From Deltaproteobacteria bacterium (lineage in GTDB: Bacteria > Desulfobacterota > Desulfomonilia > UBA1062): a DNA stretch of 37,282 nt. Location: assembly GCA_029547045.1 (NCBI GenBank), contig JAKPQL010000127.1, positions 1 to 37,282 on the forward strand. The letters run 5' to 3'. The notes below the pieces were generated by a model. It saw nothing but the letters and a program-made list of their open reading frames with translations. It did not search any database and was not told where the DNA came from. This document shows, one piece after another, positions 24,076-31,872 of this stretch. The position numbers and the translations under genes are program-made. How positions within the stretch are numbered: the stretch's first letter is position 1; every line of letters starts with the position of its first letter.

Positions 24076-26610
24076 GTGGACACAAAGGACGTGAAAGACT
24101 CGACATCCCCGGCGGAAAGGCTGCTCCCGCGGGGCCCGGTGCGCTACGCCGCCATGGCGCTTGTCGGCGCGGCCTTCGTCGCCGTGCTCTACAGCCAGGT
24201 GCTCCATGCGCCCTTCTTCTACGACGACCTCCAGAACATCCGCGACAACCCCTACGTGCGGCTCACCACGCTGTCGTTCCAGGCGATCAGGGACGCCGCC
24301 TTCAGGAACATCGCGCCCACGAGGCCCGTCTCCAACCTGTCCTTCGGCCTGAACTATTACGTGCACGGCTACCATATCTTCGGGTACCACATCGTGAACA
24401 TCGTCATCCACATGCTGGCAGGACTGTTCCTGTTCCTGTTCATGCGGGACACCGTGGCCCTGGTGAAGCACAAGTCCATGAGCCCCCTGGTCACGGAGAG
24501 GACCGACCCGGACATCGTCGCATTTGCGGCCGCGTTCATCTGGCTCATCCACCCCCTGCAGATCCAGTCGGTCACCTACATCGTCCAGCGCATGAACTCC
24601 ATGGCGGGCATGTTCTTCTTTCTGTCCATGCTCTGCTACGCGAGGGCGCGTCTCGCCGCGGGCACAAGGAGACAGTGGGCCCTGTTCGCCTTGTGCGGCG
24701 TCTCGGGCCTGCTGGCGCTCGGGTCCAAGGAAATGACCGCCACATTACCGTTCTTCATCCTGCTCTACGAGTGGTACTTCATCCAGGACCTGGACTTCAA
24801 CTGGTTCAAGCGGAGGTCCCTGGTCGTCGCAGGGGTTGTGCTGGCGCTCGCGGTTCTGGTGGTGGTATTCATCGGGAAGAATCCCATCGAGGGTCTTGCC
24901 GCCGCATACAAATACCGCGACTTCACCATGGCCCAGCGGGTCATGAGCGAGTTCCGCATCGTGCTCATGTACCTCACCCTCGTCTTTCTGCCCCTGCCGG
25001 GCAGGCTCACCCTGGACTATGACTTCCCGCTTTCGTACTCACTTTTGAACCCCCCGACCACGCTCGTCTCCCTGGTCGTCATCGTCGCGCTCGTGGGCCT
25101 GGGCATCGCCGCGGCCAGGAGAGACCGGCTGCTCTCCTACGGCATCCTCTGGTACTTCGGCAACCTCGTCATCGAATCCTCGGTCATCGGCCTCGAGCTT
25201 GTGTACGAGCATCGGACCTACATACCCATGGTGTTCGTTGTGCTGCTGACAGTTCTCGCGGCGCACCGATACCTGAAGCCCTGGCAGGCACGCGTGGCGG
25301 CCTTCATCGCGGTGGCGGCCGTGCTCTCACTGTGGACCTGGCAGCGCAACCTCGTCTGGAAGGACGAGATGACCCTGTGGGACGACTGCGTCAGGAAGGC
25401 CCCGAACAAGGTCAGGACCGTGAACAACTACGGTCTCGCTCTGCTGGAGGCGGGCCAGGTGGACAAGGCCATCGTCATGCTGGGCAGGGCCGTGGAGATG
25501 AAGCCGGAGCCCGGCACCCTCAACAACCTGGGCAACGCACTCGTCACCCAGGGCCGCTTCCGTGAGGCCATACCCTACTACACCCGGGCACTCGAGACCG
25601 CGCCTGACTTCGTGAACGCCAGGCTGGGCCTGGGCAACGCCTACGACCTCATGGGAAGCCCCGAGATGGCGGTGCGGGAGTTCCAGGTGGCCCTCGCCCT
25701 GAACCCCCGGAGCGACGCGGTGCACACCTACCTGGGGCGCGCGTTCATCAAGCTGAAGGACTACGACCAGGCGGTGCGGCACTTCCGGGAGGCCCTGCGG
25801 TGGAACCCGTCCTCCTTCGATGCCTACGCCAGCCTGGGCAACGTGTCCACCATAGAGGGCCGCTACGGGGAGGCCAAGGGGTACTACCTCCAGGCCCTGA
25901 AGGTGAACCCGGGCTACGCGGACGCGTACAACAACCTCGGCCATGTCCTGTTCAAGGAGAGGAGGTACGCAGAGGCTGTGGACGCGTTCAACCATGCCCT
26001 CAGGCTGAACCCCGGGCTTGCGAAGTCCCACGAGAACCTGGGCATGCTCTATGCCCAGCGGGGTGATTACGAGAGCGCGGTCCTCCACCTCCAGGAGGCC
26101 CTCAGGCTGCAGCCGGGGAATTACAACGTCCAGGCCAGCCTCCAGGAGGCACTCGCCACGAAGCAGAAGGTCGAGGAGGGCTTCGCCAGGGTGGGAGCGG
26201 CCCTGCAGGCGGACCCGGAGAACCCTGTCCTGCTCTTCCAGATGGCCGGCCTGCACCGGGCGAAGGGTGACATCGGCAATGCGGTCAGCCTGTACGAGAG
26301 GGCCCTGGCCATCAGGCCTGCCTTCCCCCAGGCACTGCAGGGCCTGGCCGTTGCGCACACTGCCGGCGGTGACTACGACAGTGCCCTGGACACCTTGAAA
26401 CGGCTGATCGCCCTGAACCCGGGCAACCCCGAGCCGTACTACAACACCGCCTGCGTCCACGCGCTCAGGGGCGACGCCAAAGAGGCGGTGGCGTGGCTGA
26501 GGAAGGCCGTGGAGAAGGGGTTCTCGGACTGGAACCTCATCGAGACGGACGACGACCTGGCCGGGATCAGGGCATCCCGGGAGTTCCAGGACTTCGCCAA
26601 AGGGCGCTGA
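24076..26610 (+). CDS. TMTC-like GT-C membrane protein with a long TPR array (copy B)
   Basis: 844 aa, GTG start at 24076. After TM1 comes FFYDDLQNIRDNPYV (acidic pair at 50-51), then PTRPVSNLSFGLNYY, FGYHIVNIVIHML, HPLQIQSVTYIVQRMN and YEHRTYIPM, matching the TMTC motif order, but more divergent than copies A and C. About 430 residues of membrane domain are followed by roughly eleven TPR units, a much longer array than its relatives, and the shared cap (YNTAC...GFSDWNLI...DDDLAGI). It precedes the 'WFQMAYG' gene at 26624 by 13 bp, the same gene order as on the left side. A periplasmic TPR array could hold or gauge an acceptor protein or chain; that is inference. Confidence 0.85.
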   Translation: MDTKDVKDSTSPAERLLPRGPVRYAAMALVGAAFVAVLYSQVLHAPFFYDDLQNIRDNPYVRLTTLSFQAIRDAAFRNIAPTRPVSNLSFGLNYYVHGYHIFGYHIVNIVIHMLAGLFLFLFMRDTVALVKHKSMSPLVTERTDPDIVAFAAAFIWLIHPLQIQSVTYIVQRMNSMAGMFFFLSMLCYARARLAAGTRRQWALFALCGVSGLLALGSKEMTATLPFFILLYEWYFIQDLDFNWFKRRSLVVAGVVLALAVLVVVFIGKNPIEGLAAAYKYRDFTMAQRVMSEFRIVLMYLTLVFLPLPGRLTLDYDFPLSYSLLNPPTTLVSLVVIVALVGLGIAAARRDRLLSYGILWYFGNLVIESSVIGLELVYEHRTYIPMVFVVLLTVLAAHRYLKPWQARVAAFIAVAAVLSLWTWQRNLVWKDEMTLWDDCVRKAPNKVRTVNNYGLALLEAGQVDKAIVMLGRAVEMKPEPGTLNNLGNALVTQGRFREAIPYYTRALETAPDFVNARLGLGNAYDLMGSPEMAVREFQVALALNPRSDAVHTYLGRAFIKLKDYDQAVRHFREALRWNPSSFDAYASLGNVSTIEGRYGEAKGYYLQALKVNPGYADAYNNLGHVLFKERRYAEAVDAFNHALRLNPGLAKSHENLGMLYAQRGDYESAVLHLQEALRLQPGNYNVQASLQEALATKQKVEEGFARVGAALQADPENPVLLFQMAGLHRAKGDIGNAVSLYERALAIRPAFPQALQGLAVAHTAGGDYDSALDTLKRLIALNPGNPEPYYNTACVHALRGDAKEAVAWLRKAVEKGFSDWNLIETDDDLAGIRASREFQDFAKGR

Positions 26611-26623
26611 CGTCGCGCACGCC

Positions 26624-28705
26624 ATGCACGCGGACGCCGGCAGCGCACCCCCGGGGACGAGATACGCGGCGTGGCTCGCGGCCGCGCTCATCGCGGTGGT
26701 GCTGGCCACGCTCTTCGTCTGGTACGCCGAGCCCATAAAGGACGGGGACCTCTGGTTCCAGATGGCCTACGGCCGCTGGCTGCTGGAGCACGGCACGCTC
26801 GTCACCGACCACTCGGTCTTCAGCTGGACGCCCACCGACAGCACCCAGATCTACTGCGCGTGGGCCTCCCAGATCCTGCTCTACGCCCTGTACCAGGCGG
26901 GCTCCCTGCCGGCGCTCTTCGCGGTGCGCTACGGGGCCTTCCTCCTCTTCGTGGCCCTGGTGGGCCTCCACGCGAGGAGGTCCGGCGCTCACCTGCACCC
27001 GCTCACCTGGCTCGCGTGCCTGGCGGGACTCCTCATGTCGCAGTCGGCGGCCATCATCAAGCCCGAACTCTTCTCCTTCGTGCTCATGACGCTCGCCGTG
27101 GCGTTGTGGTGGAAGATCAAGGGCTCTCCCGAGAAGGGGCACCTCTTCTGCTATCTCTTCCCGGCCCTGGTCCTGGTATGGGTGAACACCCACGGCGGAG
27201 TCGTCTTCGGGGCCGTGTTCCTGGGACTCCTCGCGGTGGGCGAGGCGATGAACGGGCTCTTCTCCCCGGACGAGGCCCTGCCGGAAGCGACGCGCAGGCA
27301 TTTCTTCATGGCGCTCGCCCTGTGCGTGCCCGCGCTCTTCGCCACGCCCTACGGGTGGCGCTACCCGTACGAGCTCTTCATGGGCCTGGTGGTCAGGGCC
27401 GACGCGTCGGTGGCAGAGTTCCGCACCGTGGGCGCCTACCAGACCATCTTCCACCCGCTCGCCCGCTGGCACCACCTGATCGAGTACCTGGCCTTCGCCG
27501 CGCTCACCCTGGCGGTACTGGGCTCTCACCGGTGGAGGAGGGCACGGCCCGACTGGACCCTGGTGCTCACGAACCTCGGCATGGCGCTCATCTACTGCCA
27601 GTTCCTGCGCACCACGTACTTCTGGGCCGTGGTCTTCACCTTCAGCGCGGTCTCGCTCATCCGCCCGGGCCCGGCCTGGCTCACGGACCAGAGGAGCAGG
27701 TCGTACCCCTACGTCCTGGCAGCCCTCGTGCTCCTGGGCGTCGCCGTCTCGAGCCGCGCCGTGCTGGAGACCCGGTGCAGGCCTTTGACCGGCTTCGGCA
27801 TCAGCCACTACAACCCCGTGGAGGAGGCGGCCTTCATCCGGGAGCACCTGGCCGGCCTGAGGCTGGGCAACGACTACGACTCGGGCGGGTACCTCCTGTG
27901 GGCCCTGTACCCGGACACCAAGGTCTTCATCGATGCACGCTACTTCCCCTACAAGCCCTGGTACCGACAGTACACGCAGTTCCTCTACGGACGCGACCAG
28001 GCCTTCAGGGACGCCTTCATCCGGAAGTACGACCCAGACATCTGGTGCCTCATCTACGACTTTCCCCGGATGGACTACTTCCTGAAATCGGACAGATTTC
28101 GAATAGTCCACTACGGCCCGTCCGCCTGCATCTTCGCGCGGAGCGACGTCGCCCTGCCCGCTGGCCTGTCCCGGGTCTCGCCCAGGGTCTTCTCCGTGGA
28201 CATGTTCCAGGCCGTGAAGGTGATCGTCTTCTGTACGGCCGCGGGCGAGCTCGACACGGGGTACGCGCTGGCGAAGACCCTGCGGAGGAGCCCGGTGTGC
28301 CCGCGGAAGAACGCGGCCATGGCAGGTGCGCTTACCGGTCTGTCCTCTGCCCTCGTGAAGGCGGGCCGCACCGGCCAGGCAAGGGAGTGCATGGAGCGGA
28401 CCCTGGAGATGGATCCGCAATCGACCCCCGCCCTGAACGGCCTCGCTCTCATCGCCTCGGCCGAGGGCCGCTACGATGACGCCCTGTCCTACCTGCAGCG
28501 GGTCCGCGACCTGGACCCGGGCAGTGCGGACGTGTACTACAACATGGCCTGCATGCTGGCCCGCACGGGCCGTACCGGCGAGGCCCTGGACATGCTGCGC
28601 GCCGCCCTGGCCCGGGGGTTCGCGCGGCGTGACCTCCTCAAGAGCGACCCCGACCTGGAGACGCTCCGCGGCCTGGAGGGGTTCCGCTCGCTCATGCCCG
28701 ATTGA
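26624..28705 (+). CDS. Polytopic membrane protein with C-terminal TPRs ('WFQMAYG' family, paralogue of 1352-3649)
   Basis: 693 aa. It shares with the 1352-3649 product the segments DGDLWFQMAYGRWLLE, DHSVFSWTPTD, QIYCAWASQILL, IIKPELFSFVLMTLAV, VNTHGGVVFG, RTTYFWA, LGNDYDSGGYLLW and KVFIDARYFPY, with WFQMAYG at identical residues 44-50. About eight to ten membrane helices are followed by a soluble domain and about three TPRs, ending in the common cap (YNMACMLARTGRTGEAL...LLKSDPDLETL). The cap is nearly identical to that of copy C next door. It follows copy B in an operon and faces copy C end to end across 12 bp, without a visible terminator. Function unknown. Confidence 0.85.
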   Translation: MHADAGSAPPGTRYAAWLAAALIAVVLATLFVWYAEPIKDGDLWFQMAYGRWLLEHGTLVTDHSVFSWTPTDSTQIYCAWASQILLYALYQAGSLPALFAVRYGAFLLFVALVGLHARRSGAHLHPLTWLACLAGLLMSQSAAIIKPELFSFVLMTLAVALWWKIKGSPEKGHLFCYLFPALVLVWVNTHGGVVFGAVFLGLLAVGEAMNGLFSPDEALPEATRRHFFMALALCVPALFATPYGWRYPYELFMGLVVRADASVAEFRTVGAYQTIFHPLARWHHLIEYLAFAALTLAVLGSHRWRRARPDWTLVLTNLGMALIYCQFLRTTYFWAVVFTFSAVSLIRPGPAWLTDQRSRSYPYVLAALVLLGVAVSSRAVLETRCRPLTGFGISHYNPVEEAAFIREHLAGLRLGNDYDSGGYLLWALYPDTKVFIDARYFPYKPWYRQYTQFLYGRDQAFRDAFIRKYDPDIWCLIYDFPRMDYFLKSDRFRIVHYGPSACIFARSDVALPAGLSRVSPRVFSVDMFQAVKVIVFCTAAGELDTGYALAKTLRRSPVCPRKNAAMAGALTGLSSALVKAGRTGQARECMERTLEMDPQSTPALNGLALIASAEGRYDDALSYLQRVRDLDPGSADVYYNMACMLARTGRTGEALDMLRAALARGFARRDLLKSDPDLETLRGLEGFRSLMPD

Positions 28706-28717
28706 GGGCACCCAGAG

Positions 28718-30799
28718 TCACAGCCGCTTCAGGATCGCCCTGAAGCCGGGCATGCCCCTGACTGAGGCCAGGTCCTCGTCCTTCATGAGCAGGCCCGAGT
28801 CTTTGAACCCCTTGTCCACGGCCCGGCCCAGCGTGTCGAGGGCCTCGCCGGTACGGCCCGTGCGGGCCAGCATGCAGGCAAGGTTGTAGAGGATGTCCGG
28901 GCTGTCCGGGTTCCTCGCGGCCAGGCCCCGCAGGACCTCCAGGGCCTCCTCGTAGCGCCCTGCCGCTGCGAAGGCCGCCGCCAGGCCGGAGGCGGCCCGG
29001 GGCGACGCGGGGTCCCGCGTCAGCGCCCGGCGGTACGCCGCGATGGCCTTGTCGTGGCTGCCGGATGCCCGCAGGGCGTCGCCGAGGTTCACGCCGAACC
29101 GGGCCGAGCCCGGATCCAGCGCGAGGGCCTGCTTCAGGAGCTCCGCGGCCTCGCCGTACCTTCCCAGGACGCTCAGGAGCACGCCGAGGTTGTTGTAGGC
29201 ATCCGGGTAGCCGGGCCTGAGCCGGATGGCCTCGCGGTATGCCGCCTCGGCCTCTGCGTGCCGGCCCTGGCCGAAGAGCGCCAAGCCCAGGCAGTTGCGT
29301 GCCTCGGCGTTGCCCGGGTCGATGCGGACCGTGCCACTGCACAGGGATGCGGCCTCGCCGGAGGCCCCCTTCCTCAGCAGCGCCTTGGCCAGGTTGTTGC
29401 GGGCCAGCACGTAGTCGGGCCTGATGCGGAGCGACTCCCGGTACCGGGCCATGGCCGCTTCCGTGTCCCCCTGTTCAGACAGGGCCACGCCCAGGTTGTT
29501 GCTGGCCAGGTAGTTCTCCCCGGTAACCTCGATGGCGCGGGTGAAGAGGGTTATGCTGTCCTTCCAGGACGAGGTCTGGACCCAGGCGAGCCGGGTCAGG
29601 ACCACCAGGGCCGCCATGGCCGCCGCCACGGCGCACCCGCGGAGCACGCGCCGGGGACCGAGGAGGGCGGGGACCCCCCAGGCCAGCATGATGGCCAGGC
29701 CGATCTGGGGGACGTAGGTGTACCGGTCGGCCATGGCCTGGGAGCCCACCTGGACGATGCCGATCACCGGCACCAGGGTGCCCAGATACCACAGCCAGCC
29801 CGTGGCGAGGAAGGGCAGGCGCCTGGCCGGAAGGAGGAACGCCGCGCTGAGCGCCGCCAGCGCCAGGCCGGAGCCCGCGGCCCGGAGCACGTCGACGCGC
29901 TCCGGGTGGGGGTAGAACATGGCGAGGTTCAGCGGCCAGAAGGACTTCGCGATGTAGGCCGTGTACGACACCAGGGCATTGGCGAGCCGGGTGCCCAGCT
30001 CAAGGTGCTCCTGGGCCAGCATGGCGCCCTGGGTCTTCTGGGCGTAGAAGGTGACCACACAGCTCAGGCCTGCGAGAATGAACAGGGGGAGTTTCTCCCT
30101 GAGCAGGGGGGCTATGTCCTTCCATACCGGCCACCCCTGCGCGGGCCCGGCCTTCGGCAGGCGCCTCAGCGGCCAGAAGTCGAGGAGCAGGAGGACGAAG
30201 GGCAGGGTCACGAGCATGGGCTTGGCCATGAGCCCAAGGCCGTAGCCGGCAGTCACCAGGGCGAATCTGCCCTTTCCCGGGCGTGTCGCGTACCGGGCAT
30301 AGGCGAGCAGGGTGAGCATCCAGAACAGGGTGCTCAACACGTCCTTGCGCTCGGAGATCCACGCCACGGACTCCACGTGCAGGGGGTGCACCCCGAAGAC
30401 GGCCGCCACGAAGGCGCTCTTGAGGGTATCGCCGGTCATGGACACCAAGACACCGAAGAGCAGGAGCGTGTTCAGGGTGTGGAAGAGCGCGTTCACGAGG
30501 TGGTGGGTGCCCGGGTCCATGCCGAACAGCTCCACGTCAAGCATGTGGGAGACCCAGGTGAGCGGGTGCCAGTTGGCGGCGTAGGTGGAGGTCAGCGACC
30601 AGCCCAGGGCCTCCAGGGTGATGCCGGAGCGGATGTGGGGGTTGTCACGCACATAGGTCGGGTCGTCGTACAGGATGAATCCGAAGGAGCTGGTCTGGGC
30701 GTAGACCAGGATGCAGGCGCAGGCGAGCAGGGCCATGACCACGGCCCTGGCGGCGGGCGTGTCGGGGAAGCGCGAGGGGGAGGTGTGCTCGGTGCTCAC
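28718..30799 (-). CDS. TMTC-like GT-C membrane protein with TPR repeats (copy C)
   Basis: 693 aa from a GTG at 30799, preceded by AAGGGGAAGG. After TM1: FILYDDPTYVRDN (acidic pair 45-46), NWHPLTWVSHMLD, HHLVNALFHTLN, HPLHVESVAWISERKDVL, AKPMLVTLPFVLLLLDFWP, GWLWYLGTLVPVIGIVQVG and DRYTYVPQIG. Identity to copy A is obvious over the whole membrane domain, so these two are the closest pair. From about 425 there are seven or so TPRs (NNLGVAL, NNLAKAL, NCLGLAL, NNLGVLL) and the shared cap. The gene follows the HEPN-like gene by 21 bp on the same strand and converges with the gene at 26624. Activity not shown. Confidence 0.85.
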   Translation of the reverse strand: MSTEHTSPSRFPDTPAARAVVMALLACACILVYAQTSSFGFILYDDPTYVRDNPHIRSGITLEALGWSLTSTYAANWHPLTWVSHMLDVELFGMDPGTHHLVNALFHTLNTLLLFGVLVSMTGDTLKSAFVAAVFGVHPLHVESVAWISERKDVLSTLFWMLTLLAYARYATRPGKGRFALVTAGYGLGLMAKPMLVTLPFVLLLLDFWPLRRLPKAGPAQGWPVWKDIAPLLREKLPLFILAGLSCVVTFYAQKTQGAMLAQEHLELGTRLANALVSYTAYIAKSFWPLNLAMFYPHPERVDVLRAAGSGLALAALSAAFLLPARRLPFLATGWLWYLGTLVPVIGIVQVGSQAMADRYTYVPQIGLAIMLAWGVPALLGPRRVLRGCAVAAAMAALVVLTRLAWVQTSSWKDSITLFTRAIEVTGENYLASNNLGVALSEQGDTEAAMARYRESLRIRPDYVLARNNLAKALLRKGASGEAASLCSGTVRIDPGNAEARNCLGLALFGQGRHAEAEAAYREAIRLRPGYPDAYNNLGVLLSVLGRYGEAAELLKQALALDPGSARFGVNLGDALRASGSHDKAIAAYRRALTRDPASPRAASGLAAAFAAAGRYEEALEVLRGLAARNPDSPDILYNLACMLARTGRTGEALDTLGRAVDKGFKDSGLLMKDEDLASVRGMPGFRAILKRL

Positions 30800-30820
30800 G
30801 CTGGCCTTCCCCTTGGTGGA

Positions 30821-31669
30821 TCAGGCCCAGTAGGGCCGGTAGCTGTCCGTGATGGAGAGCCCGCGGTCCGCCATGTACGCCTCGAAGACGTCCGACTGAT
30901 ATATGTACCGGTACAGGTCGTTGATCCTGGCGCAGAACCGCTTCGCCCGGGGCTCGGACATCTCCACCAGGCTCGCCATGGCGCCGTTCCTCTTCAGGTG
31001 AGCGCCCAGGTCGTACTTGGTGACCATGGCGCCTATGCGGAACTCCTTCTGGAGGTAGAGCACGCCGTTCTTGGCGTTGGCGTAGACCGGCACGGCGCCG
31101 TAGTGGGTGGCGTGGTGGCGGATGTCCAGCTGGTTGTCGCAGTCGTTCATCATATCGCTGATGCTGATGTAGTCCCTGTGCTTGTTGATCTTGAGCCAGT
31201 AGCGCAGGTCCGAGGGGCTCATGGCGATGGGCTTGGCGTGATCCACCTTGATGGGGGAGTACGAGTCGCGGTTGAGCAGCATGAAGAGCTCGTTGGACAT
31301 GGCGCACATGGCCTGGTAGAGGTCTGCGTGCAGGGCGTCGAAGGCCTCCTTGGCCTCGAAGACCCGCAGGTCGAGGCTCGACCCCTCGTCCAGGGGCGAG
31401 GAGAAGAGGCGGTTCATGATCTCCAGCTGGTAGAAGGCGCCAGAGAGCTTCACCTCCACGGTGTAGTGCACCAGCTGGATGTAGGCGATCTCCTTTTCCT
31501 GGCGGGCCGTGAGGTCGCCGCCCGCGGCGTTCGCGTAGTGGGAGATGTCGAAGTCCGCAGCCAGCTCGCGCAGACCCCACCAGTAGTCCAGGGCGGTGAG
31601 GTCCTTGTACTTCTCCTCCTTGTCCTTGCCGTGGCACCGGTGGCGGTCGATGGTCTGGGGTTTGGCCAT
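30821..31669 (-). CDS. Unknown soluble protein with a possible HEPN-like Rx4H motif
   Basis: 282 aa from the ATG at 31669 with AGGAGAG upstream; the frame is open to 31723, but this start has the ribosome binding site. It is polar with no membrane segments. The middle is helical (KEIAYIQLVHYTVEVKLSGAFYQLEIMNRLF, residues 59-89), followed by NRDSYSPIKV, SDMMNDCDNQLDIRHHATHYG, with R184-HHAT-H189 an Rx4H arrangement like that of HEPN nucleases (the Cthe2314 type is suggested). QKEFRIGAMVTKYDLGAHLKRN follows. The HEPN link rests on one motif and predicted helices, so it is weak. It is probably cotranscribed with TMTC-like copy C. Confidence 0.6.
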   Translation of the reverse strand: MAKPQTIDRHRCHGKDKEEKYKDLTALDYWWGLRELAADFDISHYANAAGGDLTARQEKEIAYIQLVHYTVEVKLSGAFYQLEIMNRLFSSPLDEGSSLDLRVFEAKEAFDALHADLYQAMCAMSNELFMLLNRDSYSPIKVDHAKPIAMSPSDLRYWLKINKHRDYISISDMMNDCDNQLDIRHHATHYGAVPVYANAKNGVLYLQKEFRIGAMVTKYDLGAHLKRNGAMASLVEMSEPRAKRFCARINDLYRYIYQSDVFEAYMADRGLSITDSYRPYWA

Positions 31670-31872
31670 GCGTTCCTCTCTCCTGTCCGCCTCCGTGCTC
31701 GGCCGGGGCGGATCGGTTCCCATGAATCTATAGGGAAAGCGCCGTCAGCGCAAGGGGGTACCGAGTCTGAGACAGGCCATGCGCCCTTGACTGCGCCCCG
31801 CGATTCGGCATACCTTGGGTCAGGAAGGGTCCGCCTCGGGTGAGGGCGTCCTTCCGGGAAGGGGGGCGCGCT
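31670..31872. promoter_or_regulatory. Divergent promoter region between the HEPN-like gene and selA
   Basis: This 203-bp gap must contain both promoters. For selA a TTGACT at 31787-31792 is followed after 16 bp by CATACC. For the leftward gene a TATAGA (31732-31727, minus strand) is visible with a poor -35. Both are imperfect. Confidence 0.35.

Noticed and set aside
26567-28711. 714-aa minus-strand open frame
   Set aside because: It mirrors the real 'WFQMAYG' gene on the plus strand, with no hydrophobic segments or known motifs.
29054-31843. 929-aa plus-strand open frame
   Set aside because: It is antisense to TMTC-like copy C and the HEPN-like gene; composition is typical of a shadow frame in GC-rich DNA.
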